In this document: positions 40,664-52,574 of the stretch, piece after piece
Layout of the letters: every line of letters begins with the position of its first letter
Position numbering within the stretch: the first letter of the stretch is position 1
Origin: Raffaelea ambrosiae
Taxonomy: Eukaryota; Ascomycota; Sordariomycetes; Ophiostomatales; Ophiostomataceae
DNA: 64,000 nucleotides
Assembly: GCA_002778195.1 (NCBI GenBank)
Contig: PCDI01000005.1
Coordinates: 1,145,075-1,209,074 of the forward strand
Direction of reading: 5' to 3'
Notes under the pieces: generated by a model
Told to the model about the DNA's origin: nothing
The model's database searches: none
The model's input: the letters and a program-made list of their open reading frames with translations, nothing else
Made by a program: the position numbers and the translations under genes

Positions 40664-43600
40664 GAGAGGAAGAGAGCAAAAAAAAAAGGAGTGGAAACGA
40701 CGTGGTGGCCAAAAAAAGACACGAACTCTTGACAGAAATGGCGAAACAGCAAACCTGCAATGCGAAACAAATAGAGTTCCCGAACAAGTTAAGCAAGTTG
40801 CTGTACGGGGAAGATATTCAAAGGTATCTTGCAGCAACCAACAGAGTTGAGTCACAACGCCATCAGAGTACGCGCACGCGCAAAACAAACAACGAGCACG
40901 CAAAACAACACAACACAAATAAAAATAAAAATAAAAATAAAATAAAGAAACCAGACAACTCAACTCGCATGTAAACAACACAAACACACACACGGCTGAC
41001 CCCGACAGTCAATCCCTGGCGGTCCCGAAATGGCGATATTCTCTCGATTCGTTGTCCGCCAGGAAGGGCTCCCCCATTGTCAGATGCACACAGTACCCAA
41101 GGCAGGGGTCAACGATGCAGGGAAGAGCAAGGCAGCCAGCCAGTGCAGCTGGGATGAAAGACGAAGAGAACCAAGCGCCCCGCCAGCCAAGAGGAAGGAA
41201 GGAGCGTGTGTACGGCGTACGCGGTAATACGATGCTCGTTGTCCCCTGCGTGCTGGGATTGGCCTTGTATGGACTGCACGGGAAATGACGTGGTGCGAAG
41301 AGCCAGGCTCCAGCGGTGGTTTTGCAGTTCAATAGTTGTCTTTTGGGGGGGGGGAGGCTCTGCCAGTCAACTAACTACGAGTACAGTTTACTCCTTTTTT
41401 TTTTCCCTGTCCGTTTTGTTGCAGACTGGCCTGGTGTGAGTGGGCTGGTGAAGACCATGCATGACGGAGCGCGTTTTTGGTGCTTTTTGGGCAAAAGAGC
41501 GCCATTGCGCGCCCGTCGGACCTTCCTAGAAACACTGCAGATTTATGCCTTTCTCGTTCTTCTGCAGCAACACACAGAGAGAGAGAGAGCGCGTGTTTTT
41601 CTTGGTAGGGGTGTGGATGTGTGTGTGTGTGTGTGAGAAGGGTGGGGCCGTGGGCGACTGGGCTGGCTGGCTGGCTGGCTTTTTTTTTGCTGGGTTTCTC
41701 GGTTTGGGTGGTGGTGTCTGGCTGGACTGGACTGGGCTGGGCTTGCTGAGCTGGGTAGCTCCTTCCTTCGCGTGCTGGCTTGTTGCTGGGTTTGGTCTCC
41801 TTTCTGTGGTTCCCCTGGTGGTGGTCCCCCCCCTACTACTATGTACGCTGGCTTCTCCTGGAACGGCTACTCGGGCTGGCTAAGCCATCTCCTGCGCGCC
41901 GTCGGGACCCAAGGAGGACTCCTCTTTTGTCAGATGCCATGCACCACTCGTGTTGAGCGGGCTTTGATTACACTACATACGAGCCGTACTCGTAGGTATC
42001 TCTGGACGCGTTTTTTCCCTTTTGGGGGGGGGGCCTTCTACTGAGCAAATGGTGGCAGCTGGGGCGCCCTCATTGGTCCGGGCTCGGCTATAGCGCGTCT
42101 CGAAAAAAAGGGGGAAGAGCGGCACCTGCGCATAAACGTGTATTATCTTACACGTATTTTAGACGCTTACTAGTGTGTCCGTACACGGCCAGAGTTACGA
42201 GGGGTGTAAGTGTATCTGGGCGAGGACACGACCTCTCCGTTATGCACATACCGGGGGTCTCCGGCGACTTAGTCCGCGCCTTTACGAGTTTCTTGCCGTG
42301 TACGAGATATTGTGTAGCGTACACCTCCCCCCCCCAACGCCCCCATGCCTTAGCCTGCGTTCTCCTCTTCGTGCATCTGCAGACTAAGTCACTACTGCCG
42401 GAGCGAGGCTGGGGAGGAGTGGCCGCAGGCAAAAGGGCAAGACCAAACGGGCGGGCACAATTGGCCAGGCCATGTCTTTTTGTCCATAGCCGTCCCATTC
42501 TTTTCTTCTCGCGCGTCGAGTTAGTAGCATGACGCCTTGGTTTCTTTTGCAGGAAAGTCCTCTGCCTGTTTCCCTGCCAAGACTCTTCCGATCTTGGAGA
42601 TCTCTCTTGCTGCGACCCTCTCTGGGTCCATCGGGTTTCTGCGTGCCTTTCGTTTTGCATGTCCCCTTGGCTGTCCTTTTACATACTATGTAGTAGATGT
42701 CCCCATGCAAACGTCTCTTAGAGCATCCCATCAGAAGACCCATTCCAACGCCCGTACAACCGATTTCTCTACCATACTCAGCACGTCTCTGGTTCCCCCC
42801 CATGTGTTTCATGGATATAGAGTTTCTCCTCTTCATGTCTCTTCCTTCCACACGCCCACGCCGGCCAATCCCCATGGATAGCCCGGGAACCTCGAAATGC
42901 GAGCCCGAGACAAAACCGTCGGCCTGCATGAGGTCTGCAGGCATATGCCTGTCTCCCACGCCCAGGTAAACCCGCACTATTCGGTGTCCACAGCCGTTCG
43001 TTCTGTTTTTGGTCTTGCCCTAGCAGCACCGGCCCAGCGCCGCTATTGCTCCGACGGCTCTCTTTTTTTTTCTCTTTGGGGGCTCGTCTGGGCGTGCTCA
43101 GCTCGAATGCTTCAGCTGCCCTTAGTCTGGACAGACCGCACAATGCGATTGCTGCGCTTTCTTGCCTAGCTGCTCACCCTCCCTTCCCGTCCAATACACC
43201 GTGTTTGCTCCTAGTTCTGGCTCTATGAGTACTTTACGATCCACCAGAGCTTGTTCCTGCGGCTTTAACCCCTAGGAAAATTGATAAAAAACCAAAAACC
43301 TCCGGGATTTCTTGCGATTGATCAATTGGAGGCTCCCTTACGAGCTGGCGGTTTCTTTTTTTGCTCCCTTTGGAGCCTCCCTTTCCTCTTTTCAAAAGTT
43401 TATGCGATGTACAGCCGATGTATAACTAACTCTTCACACGCCGTCTCCTCCACTCCGTCCTCCTTGCTATCCCGCAACCACCCGTCGTGGGCTGCCTGCC
43501 TGGGCTGCCTGTCTCGCCACCTTGCGAGCACTAAGGTGCAGGGCCAACAAGGTCGAGTGCAGCAGAAGTGGAGGCACACTCATGGAAGTCAACGACAAGA

Positions 43601-44930
43601 GGAGGGGGTGGGAACCATGTGACGGAATGTATGCGTTCTCGTGCATGCAATACATGTAAGATACATGGTGCGTGGAGGGCAGGAGGGGTTGGATCTCATT
43701 GCTGACTACGGCTGACTTTGGCAACTGGGTTGGTTGGGGGTTTCGATGTTGGCCAGAAGCGCCAGACTCTGCACATGAACCTTCGGTGAGGTTGAAGATT
43801 TTCTTCGAGAAATGAACAGAATAAAGGAAGTAGTCCATTTCGCAGCAAATCACCGACTTGCTGACAAGAGGAACTACCGTTTTTGACCTCGGATACGTTC
43901 GAACCCTCTCCCTTTATCGTTCCTTTTTTTTCGCCTGCCGTCTATTATGCCCTTCGTCATCCTGCAGTGTAATGCAGCACGAACTGACCAAGAAGAAGAA
44001 AGAAAGGGAAAGAAAAGAAAAAAAGGAAAAAAGAGGTCGGTTTCCAAGGATGGCGGCTCGCTTTATGCCAACGCATGGGCTTTATGTTTGTGAAAAGTCT
44101 GGCCAGGTCTATTTTGGCCATTTGATTTACGAGTGTTTATATTTATTTATTAATTCTTTCAGCCCCTTCTTTTTTTTCTGGCACTGGTCTCTTGTCTGTC
44201 CATTTCATTCGCCCGATTCCGCCAGGGAATAACTTACAGACGGAAATGTGGAGACATCCCGGGCTCCGTATTCGTGTACAGGTAGTATTTTTTTCTTCTT
44301 TTCTTTTTCTCTCTTCTCAACATACGAGTTTTACATAGGAAACTCACTCGATTTCCTCGTCCCTCCACACAGCCCTGCACTGGAACCCCACAAACGCAAG
44401 GCCCTTGCGTTGGCAGCATCTACGAGTAGTTCTCTGGGTCTCCGGTCGCACTGTGGAACGTAAGATACTAAACCTACGGGATAGGGGCTTCAGGAAGGGA
44501 CTACGTGTAATATGATGCGGGAGAGACGGCTCGGTAGGCAGAAATCAGAATACCAGAATAGGAGAGGAATAGGGGGGGGGTAGGAAACGCGGCGGGACAC
44601 GAAGGATGGCCGAACAAACGTGTTACATGGAATTGATGACCGTCGTAAAATAAAAATTAAAAATTTACATCACTTCAAAAAAGAGAATGCAAAAGCGAGC
44701 AACGGAATTGGTCCACGTATGACATCAATTTGTAAGGGTTCCGACCACAACACAACGGCCAAGTGTGTTTGAGAAGCAAGCGGCCAATGCGGGCAGAACG
44801 CAAGGCCAGGGCTTGCCGGCCAGGGTCAGGGGTCTAGTCTAGGTGTTTCTCTACAGACTGCTCCCAGACTTGCCCGTACGGTGAAGGCTTGGCAATGGCT
44901 ATGACAACGTGTAGCCGGTAGATACCTTGT

Positions 44931-44990
44931 GCATGCGTGCATGCGTGCGTGCGTGCGTGCGTGCGCGCGCGCGTGTGTGTGTGTGTGTAT
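44931..44990 (+). repeat. Alternating purine-pyrimidine microsatellite (gcatgc, gcgt, gc, gt)
   Basis: Sixty bases of nearly unbroken alternating purine and pyrimidine: gcatgcgt, then gcgt repeats, gc repeats and gt repeats. Such sequence can adopt Z-DNA under supercoiling. No gene overlaps it. Confidence 0.85.
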
Positions 44991-45734
44991 AGCACACATA
45001 ACGATGCGTTGGGATGGGTACTCTCTGCCATGCGAGCCGGGAAAAAAAAAAGACCTCCGGTGTGAGAAAGGTGCAGGAAATCCCCGTGGCAAAATGTCTA
45101 CGTAAGATACAACTGGTCACCACTAACGCGCATGCAAGTTCCCCTCCCCTCTCTCTGTGTCTATAAGCTGCAGGGTAAGCTGCAAGACCAACGCAGGGCG
45201 ACCAAGCTGGGAGCTGGAGCCAGACCGCTAAGCAAAGAAGAGCGAGGACCGGTGGGATAGGGCATGAAGTAGAAGGTTCCGCACGAGCATGTTTCCTTGA
45301 GCAAAGAGTACTTTCTTCTGCTCGGAGGCTGCCAGACCGGTGCGGAACCGACTGGTCATAAAGGGAAAGAAGGAAACGATACAGACTTCAAAGACAAGGC
45401 GGACGGGCAGGCGGACAATAAGAATGGAGAGACACAGAAAAAGGCCCTTCTTCCTACACTAGAGGGTGCTTTCTTGTCTCTCTTTTCTCGTATATGCCCT
45501 CTTCCGTATCGTGCGTGCATCTACAGAATCAATGGTCCAGGCGCTTTCTTCTGATATTGCATTCCCTACAAATATGATCGTCATCCGCATACGGACCTTC
45601 TGCAAACCCCAACCTCTTTATTCCAGACCACCTGCATAAACTGGTTAGTAGGTTTTAGATGGGGGCGGAGACACACCAGAGACACGGCACGACGGCAGAT
45701 GCATACTTACTTCTTTTTCCTTTCCTTTTTTTTT

Positions 45735-45735
45735 N
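45735..45735. other. Single N between T and A homopolymers
   Basis: One undetermined base separates a T run (nine T) from a run of sixteen A. This looks like a join or collapse of homopolymers rather than real unbroken sequence. Confidence 0.8.
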
Positions 45736-47462
45736 AAAAAAAAAAAAAAAATTTCCTCCGAGGCGCGCATACATTCATTTACTTCTTTCTTCTTTTTCTT
45801 ATACATGCGCACGCCCCGTCTCTGATATTGCTGCTGCTCTTGTGTCTTTTATCCTGCCCACCCGAACAGTCGGTGAATCGTGCATGAGGTGTGTGAGTGC
45901 GTGGATTGTGGGTGTATATGTTTGCGAAGAGGTATGTGTGTGTGTTGTGTGTGTTCCCGTTTAACAACAGGGGCGACGAACGAGCGAGTGAGCGAAAGAC
46001 GATCCCCGGCAAGACGTCCCTCCGGTGAAACGAGAAAAGAGATCGCCGTCTCCCCATCCGAGACAGCAAGAACACGAGAGAGAGCAAACAAGCAATATAT
46101 AAAAGGTTATTTACATGAGAGCACAAACTCTGGCCGATCAAAGTTTGTTGTGGTCGTGCAAAAAAAAAAAAAAAAAAAAAGAGAAAGAAAGACATAAAGA
46201 AAGAAAAAAAAGAGGTAGTTCCTCATTGCCAACCACAGCATTGCACAGTCTGGCACAGTCTGGGCCACGATACGGCACTGCAGAAAACGCAGTACGAGTA
46301 CGGTAGAGTTGCGAAGACGGGCTGGTCCTCAGGCGGCGGCGGTGCGAAAAAGAAAAGAAGATGGCGAACCTCGTAATAAAATCTCCGTTCAGAACGAGAC
46401 AAACATACAGCCACGCGAGACAAGTAGCAGCAGCAACAACGGCAAGACGAGACAAGAATGAGGCTTGCCTCCTTTTGGCCTTTGGACGCTTTCCGTGCTC
46501 TCGTCCCCCCCCCCCTTCCCTCAGCACGCCACACAATCTGGAATTTTTTTTTCAATGATTGCCCGAGACATGGGACAATCTGGCAAGCCCCAGCCCCTGG
46601 TTGCCATGGTTCTTATAGAAGCTTGCGCCCCCCCCAAAAAGGTTGGGGTAATATATTGGATGGGAAAAGAAAGAGAGAGGCCTGCCAGCCGTCGTCGGCA
46701 AGCACATTGGGTAAGTTTTGGGTTCTTACTGTGTGAGCGAAGCATAGTAGCAGACAGGGTTTCTAGGCAAGTGGTCCAATGCCAGCGTCGACGAATGCGG
46801 AGGGCTTTGTCGGCCAGCCCAAAGAGGCTATTTTGGGGTGGCGGCTTGCGTTGGTGATGCAGAAAAAAAATGCACCAACGAGCCAACCAGTCGACAAGGA
46901 TATAGCCAGCACAAGACGGCGATCAGACACAGGCAATCCGTCGCGGCAATCCGTCGCCGTCAGGCAGGGCACACCGACAGGCAGACACGGAAAAGGGAAG
47001 CAGCCCGGGTCCATCCGTGGCGACTGCTATTTTTATTTTTATTTTCTTTCGTTTTTTTTTTTTCTGGCCTGGCTCACAGATAGTATCGCGTATGGTTCCA
47101 TGTGAATGGAACCCTGTTTTTGTAGACAACTGTCTGGTAAGAGACTATGAGGCTGGGCAGCCTCACAAATTTAGAAAAAAAAAATAGAAAGGGAGAAAAC
47201 AAAGAAAAAAAAAGACAAGAGCAACGTTGTAGGCTGAACGAAACCCGAGCGGATGCGATACTGCCAAAACGGCGCTCACGTGAGAAGACAGCTGGGCCAA
47301 TAATGGAAGCTTACTTATTGACTACTAGCAGACAAGGCCAGCCAAACAGCCAACGAGAACGCAGCTGCCTTTCAGCTTTCGGGTTTCCAGAGCACCGAAC
47401 TGCCGGTGCCTGGTCTGCCTGTGCTTCTTTTCCGTCTTTGTATCCCCTTCACACCGCTCCCC

Positions 47463-49382
47463 ATGGTCGGCATCCCCCGCAGCAAAGGATGTCTGCTGTG
47501 CGTCCGGCGGCGCATCCGCTGCGACGAAGGCCGGCCAGGCTGCCAAAAGTGCGCCACGTACGGCGCCGAGTGCCCGGGCTACGACCGGTCGCCCAAGTTT
47601 GTGACGAGCAAGCACCATGTGCGGCGGAGGGCCGGTGAAGGCCGGCGAGGCGGTGGCGGTGGCGGCGGTGGTGGTGGTGGTGGTGACAGCAGCAGTGCAC
47701 GACAACCACAAAACCCACCACAGCGTTCGGCCGATGCCGGTTTTCCGATTGCGACCCTGGGGCCAGCAGGAGACGGGGCACCAGGGCCGGCCCGTGCGAC
47801 GACGAAGGAGACCAGAAGAAAGGACAAAGGCTCTGCCACCACGCCGCCCTCGTCGGCAGCAGCAGCAGCAGCAGCAGCAGACGCCTCGCGGCCCGTGGAG
47901 GACGGTCCCCGGCTGCTGCCCGACGAGCACGATGCCGCCGGGCGAGCAGCTTGGCACACAGAGCTGCCCGGGCCTACTGATCCCTCTTTCCCGGCCCAGC
48001 TGCAGCTCGCGCCCGCCGCCCAGATCAGCGCCATGGTCGACCAGCTGCACACCCGTCGCCACCACCCCGGCGACCTGCTCTTTTTGGGGCCTTGGTTCTA
48101 CCGCATCCCGGAGCAGCTCGGCCACAAGGTGACCCTCGACAGTGCCATGGGCACCTTTGTCATGCACCTGCTGGGCAAGTCCACGGGGTCTGAGGACCTT
48201 ATTGGCCAGAGCCGTCAGCTGTACGGACGGTCCCTCCAGGCGCTGCAGGTGGCCCTGAACCATCCGGAGGAGTGGCGGTCTTCGGAGACTCTTTGCTCGA
48301 GCATGGTTCTGTGCATGTATGAAGTGAGTGAGAGAGAGAGTGTGTGTGTGTGCGTGTTGTGCATGCCTCCCAATATGCATCGTATCTACCACCACTAACA
48401 CCTCCCAGCTCTTTGCCGACACCTCGGGCGCCTCGTCCAGCTGGCTCTATCACGCACAGGGGGTCTCGAAGCTGATGCACATGCGTGGCGTCGACGGATA
48501 CAAGAGCGACTGGGACCGAGCCATGCTCTTTTCGTTTCGGAACATCATTGTAAGTCCATGTTGTGTCCTGGCTTGGTGTGTTTTCATACGGGCTGACCAC
48601 ACCCTCTCTCCCATCTGTGTTTGATTTTGGCCACCTCCTCTGATGCTCGCAAACCCCAACCCCCCCCTCCAGATCACGGCCTGCATCCTGTCCGGCCAAG
48701 ACTGTTTCCTGGCCAAGAAAAAGTGGCAGCGCGTCCTCGCGCATGTCAGCGACTTTGGCCGCCCCGTCTCGACGGGCCCCGGAGCTGGCCTCGCCACCGG
48801 CCGCTTCTTCACCCGGGACGCCATCCCCCAGCTCGACCGGCTCATCGGCCTGTTTGCTCGCCTGCCGGGCGTCATGCGCCACGGCTTTGCCATCCGCCAC
48901 GCCCGCAGGCACGGCCTGCCCGTCGACGCCGCCCAGGTCGCCGTCCTGCGCCGCGGCGCCGCCGGCCTGCACACCAGCCTGCTCGACTGGTACCAGCAGT
49001 CCCTTCCGCTCTACGGCGGCCACGGCCCGATCTACGCCGAGGTCCCCTCGCGCCCCCAGCCGCACGACCCGCCCTCGCCCTACCCGACCGTCCTGCAGTA
49101 CCCCAACGGCTTCGCCGGTAGCATCTTCTTGCTGTACTCCACCACCATGCTGCTGGTCCAGGAGTGCCTCAACCAGTGCGCCGCCGTGCGCGCCGAGGCG
49201 GACACCGCCCGCCACGCCATGGAGAGCATGCGGGCCAGCGCCTCCGCGTCGGCTGCCCGTGCCGCCGCCACTTCCGCTGCCACGTCCGCGGACCCTCTGA
49301 GCGTGGACATGAACGCGGCCATCAACGGGTTCGTGGCCCAGCAGCAGGAGCCACTCTTGCCGCAGGAGAATGGCATGGAGAG

Positions 49383-49413
<31 letters not shown>

Positions 49414-49806
49414 CATGACAACCCCGACAACCTCCACTGCAGGCACCCGGCACCCACCAGCCAAGCGGCCAATTCTTCTTCTTCGTCTTTCTCCTCCACC
49501 TTCACAGCGCAGCCCTCGTCGGCTGCGGACCGGCCTCCGGCCTCCTTTTACGACCGCAGCTACCTGCCCTACGAGCAGGCCAACCGCGAGCTGTGCCGCG
49601 CCATCCTGCGGTCGTTGGAGAACGTCGGCCGCGGCTTCATGGGCATGTACCGCATCGGCTTCGCCATGCGCATCGCCTACGAGTTTGCCGATGTGCCGAC
49701 GCAGCTGTGGATCCGGAAGCTGCTGACCAGCTCCGTCGGGGACTACGGCACGGCGCGTGTCGAGGCGTATCCCGCGCCGCAGGCCAACGAGTACAACTAC
49801 AACTAG
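47463..49806 (+). CDS. Zn2Cys6 (Gal4-type) transcription factor
   Basis: Three exons, 47463-48323, 48409-48549 and 48673-49806, with GTGAGT and GTAAGT donors, give about 711 aa. The DNA-binding binuclear cluster is at the N-terminus, KGCLLCVRRRIRCDEGRPGC then CATYGAEC: ligands C10, C13, C20, C27, C30 and C37. A polyGly/polyAla linker follows. The rest has the helical organisation of the fungal TF 'middle homology' region: GTFVMHLLGKSTGSEDLIG, the SLQALQVALNHPEEWRSSET helix and YHAQGVSKLMHMRGV, typical of the Fungal_trans_2 (PF11951-like) group. An acidic stretch (GDGDGDDDDDHD) near residue 570 may activate transcription. It converges with a CE5 esterase gene 219 bp away, so regulation of that enzyme is a reasonable but untested idea. 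Confidence 0.88.
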
Positions 49807-50025
49807 GGGCAGCTGGGCAGACGGATGCCAAATGCCAAAGTCGGGATTGCCAAAAAAAAGAGAGAGAACTCTATATACAAGCAGACGCACCAAAGCAAGA
49901 CACACAAGACAGGACAAACACCAGGGCGAACCCCCTTTTTTTTTTCCGTTTGGGCAACAACAAACCCACCAGAAACACATATTGGCCAGACCTGACCATG
50001 CCCAAACCATCGTTCCGCACCTGCG

Positions 50026-50819
50026 TCAGTCGTCAATCATCAGCTTGCTCACGAGAAACTGCAGCGCCTGCTGTCCATTGCGCTGTCCGTAGCCCTGGTG
50101 GAACGCCGCGTCCGTGCCGTTGGTGCAGTACGGGTCCGGCGTGTCGCAGTACGACTGCATCCGGTCTTCGTACAGGGGGCACGAGAACCTGGCAGGACGA
50201 GCGGCAAACTTGGAAAGAAATGTCAGCAGTCAGAAACCAGACAGAAACCAGACAGAAACCAGGAGCGACACGCAGCACAGCGGCCTCTTTTGCGTACCCC
50301 ACCGGCCGTCGCATTGCCGACGTTGTACGCCAGCCCCGGCGCGTGCCGCGGGTTGCCAAACAGCAAGATCGCCGCCACGCCCTGGCCGGCCGTGCTCTGC
50401 ACCAGCGGCGGCGTCGTCGACAGCAGGCTGCCGCCGTCGGGCCCGCCGCAGAAGGCGTCGTCCATGATCTGGGCGCCCTGCGAGTAGCCGTGCAGCACGA
50501 GAATGGTGTCGGGGCACTGGGCGGCGAACTGGGCCGTCTGGGCCAGCACGGCCAGCACGCCGGCGGTGACGCTGCTGCTGTAGTTGGTGCCGCTGGCCGC
50601 CGGGTAGTTGATGGACTCGGCCGTGGTGCCCGGAAACGAGCGCATGATGAGGCCCACGAGGGCTTGGGCGGACCCGAAGCCGGGCGGAGCGGTGGTTTCG
50701 CGCGCTGCGATGACGTGCATCTGGGGGCAGGACGTCGTGTTGGCGCTCCCTTGTTGCTGGCCCGACACGGCTCGGCAGGCGAGCGCCAGGAGAGAGGCCA
50801 CGGCGGTGGTCGACTTCAT
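50026..50819 (-). CDS. Secreted CE5 esterase (acetylxylan esterase / cutinase family)
   Basis: Two exons, 50819-50298 and 50208-50026, give 234 aa. The intron is GTACGC...AAG; using AAG restores the family block AGG-FAARPARFSCP, whereas the nearby CAG would shift the frame. A signal peptide (MKSTTAVASLLALACRAVSG) is followed by the mature alpha/beta hydrolase. The nucleophile Ser113 is in LHGYSQGAQ, Asp199 in DPYCTNGTD and His211 in FHQGYG; the 12-residue Asp-His spacing equals that of acetylxylan esterase AXE2. Cysteines C31, C102, C124, C184, C195 and C202 should form disulfides. DPYC..N and FSCP favour acetylxylan esterase over cutinase. Expected role: removal of acetyl groups from xylan outside the cell. 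Confidence 0.9.
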
Positions 50820-52574
50820 CGTGGCCGGGGGAGGGAAAGGAGGAAGGATATCCGTGGCTAAGACCCCAAAAAGAGAAACACGTTCAGGTCGACGATGGCC
50901 TGGGATGGCTGCTTGGCCGTTGAACCAAGGGAACGAGCCACTGGCGTGGAATCAGATCGTCGTACTGGACAAGACACCCCGAAAAAAAAAACCCTAAAAA
51001 AACAAGGAAATAATGAGAGAATCAAAGAAGTTTGCAAAGATACGACGCTCCAAGAAGTTGTTGACCATGGGGCTGTCGCCGTACCCTGGGGCCTTGGCAA
51101 CTATTTGAACGAGATACATCGGGAGACGGTCGATCCAACGCGACCAATCGTCGTCCGTCGGCTTTCTCTGCTCGTGCATCGTGCCTTTTACCAAGGCAAA
51201 GACTCCTCTTTTACCCTGTCTACACCCGGCTGATCCATGGTTTCGAGAAATTCGGACAGAAGATGGAGGAATTAAAAAAGGGGGGGGTTCTTCGTCAGTC
51301 CCTGATGAAACAGCATGTCGATCATGCAAGTGATCTCGAGCAAAAGGCAAGGCTCTGCAGACTGTTGCCCAATCGAATCGGGGTGAGACAACCCAGCTTG
51401 ATCTACAAGACGATCACACAGACCACAGATCAGGCAATAGTATCGACAACGAGGAGGAAGCACAATGGCCACTGCACAGAATCCAGCAAGTTGAAGGGTT
51501 GCCTTGTCTTTGACTCCTGCAAAATGCAAGAAGAAGAATGGACCCCGTCTTTGTAAACGGTCCAGAGCTTCTGTGGTTGTGGTCATCCACCCGTAGCCTC
51601 GCGATGCTGTTTTCGGACACTTTCATCCACGCTGGTTGTTCTAATTTTCCGCGATCCTCACACGACCGCGCGAATCATTTCATACAAATCCAATCCCTCC
51701 GCCACACACACACACTCTCTCTCTCTTTTCCCTCGGCGCTCGCCTCTTCCTTTGTTTTGATCTGACCAAGGTACACGCCTCAGTTATTAGCCGGACAGAC
51801 CAAAGTGTAGAAACCGAGCACGCGCACACGCCACCAAACAACGCCGCAATGAACAGGGCCACGACGCTCTTTCTTATTATCTGTGCCACATTTCTGGGCT
51901 GTTTTCCCAAAGAGTGCCCCAAGGTCTGTCCCTTGCAATAACCCACAGACTCGGCAAAGAGACGCACACGAGACAGACACACTTTTATCAGAAATTGCGA
52001 TAGGGTAATATCGTGGACATCATAACCGGTTGTGTATAACAGAAACATAAACAAAAGACAAAAACCCCTTTTCCCAAAATCGTGCGCGTTGTGTCCGAGC
52101 CAAAACAAAAAATACTCCTGAAATCCTTGCAATAGTGCCATCTTTGCCGCCTGCATTCGGGCCTGCGTTCCCTCTTTTCAGACTGTGGGATTTCCCGAGG
52201 CCAACCACAACGGCGAAAGGAAAATGACAACCCATATGTACTTTGTCCAACGAGAGCAAATTGTAAAATAACAATAGCAATATGCCGCTTCATACATGTG
52301 CTTTTTTGCTGTGCCCCATCTGTGCCTCTCTTTCACTGTCTCACTTTTTTAAGTTTCCCGTGCCGTGAACGTACATGGAATCAAATACCATTCTTCATTT
52401 GAAAGACAAAAGCAAATAAAAAAACAAAAAAAAAACCACAGAAATATACAAGAAAAAAGAACAAGACAAAAAAAGGAAGGCTGATATCAAAACAAGGGGT
52501 ACGGTTAAAGGTTCCAGGACCGAGACACAGGGTACCAGTCCTCTCCTCCTATCACTTTCGCACCCGCACCTCAT
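50820..52574. other. Intergenic region between the CE5 and GH16 genes
   Basis: Upstream region of the CE5 gene and 3' flank of GH16. The minus-strand frame 51350-50994 contains a protein-like stretch (DRLPMYLVQIVAKAPGYGD) that I do not recognise and do not call. CT repeats near 51710-51730 and A-rich DNA near 52410-52480 complete it. Confidence 0.5.

Larger units (their letters stand above)
35551..47462. other. 12-kb gene-poor region
   Basis: No frame of real-protein character appears in nearly 12 kb. The content is low-complexity: A/G-rich stretches on the plus strand (36590-37110, 40150-40970), short tandem repeats, G or T homopolymers and microsatellites. The left part is probably the long leader and promoter of the Bni4-like gene; the right end (47250-47462) is the promoter of the Zn2Cys6 gene. 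Non-coding RNAs could exist but leave no sign that I can read. Confidence 0.6.

Noticed and set aside
41772..42044. 90-codon frame around MYAGFSWNGYSGW
   Set aside because: Ends in a G homopolymer, has no family features and lies in low-complexity DNA.
48199..50010. 603-codon minus-strand frame opposite the Zn2Cys6 gene
   Set aside because: Gly/Arg/Val-rich shadow; the plus strand shows the zinc cluster and spliced exons.
50994..51350. Protein-like frame with DRLPMYLVQIVAKAPGYGD on the minus strand
   Set aside because: It resembles no known family and has no splice context; too weak to call.
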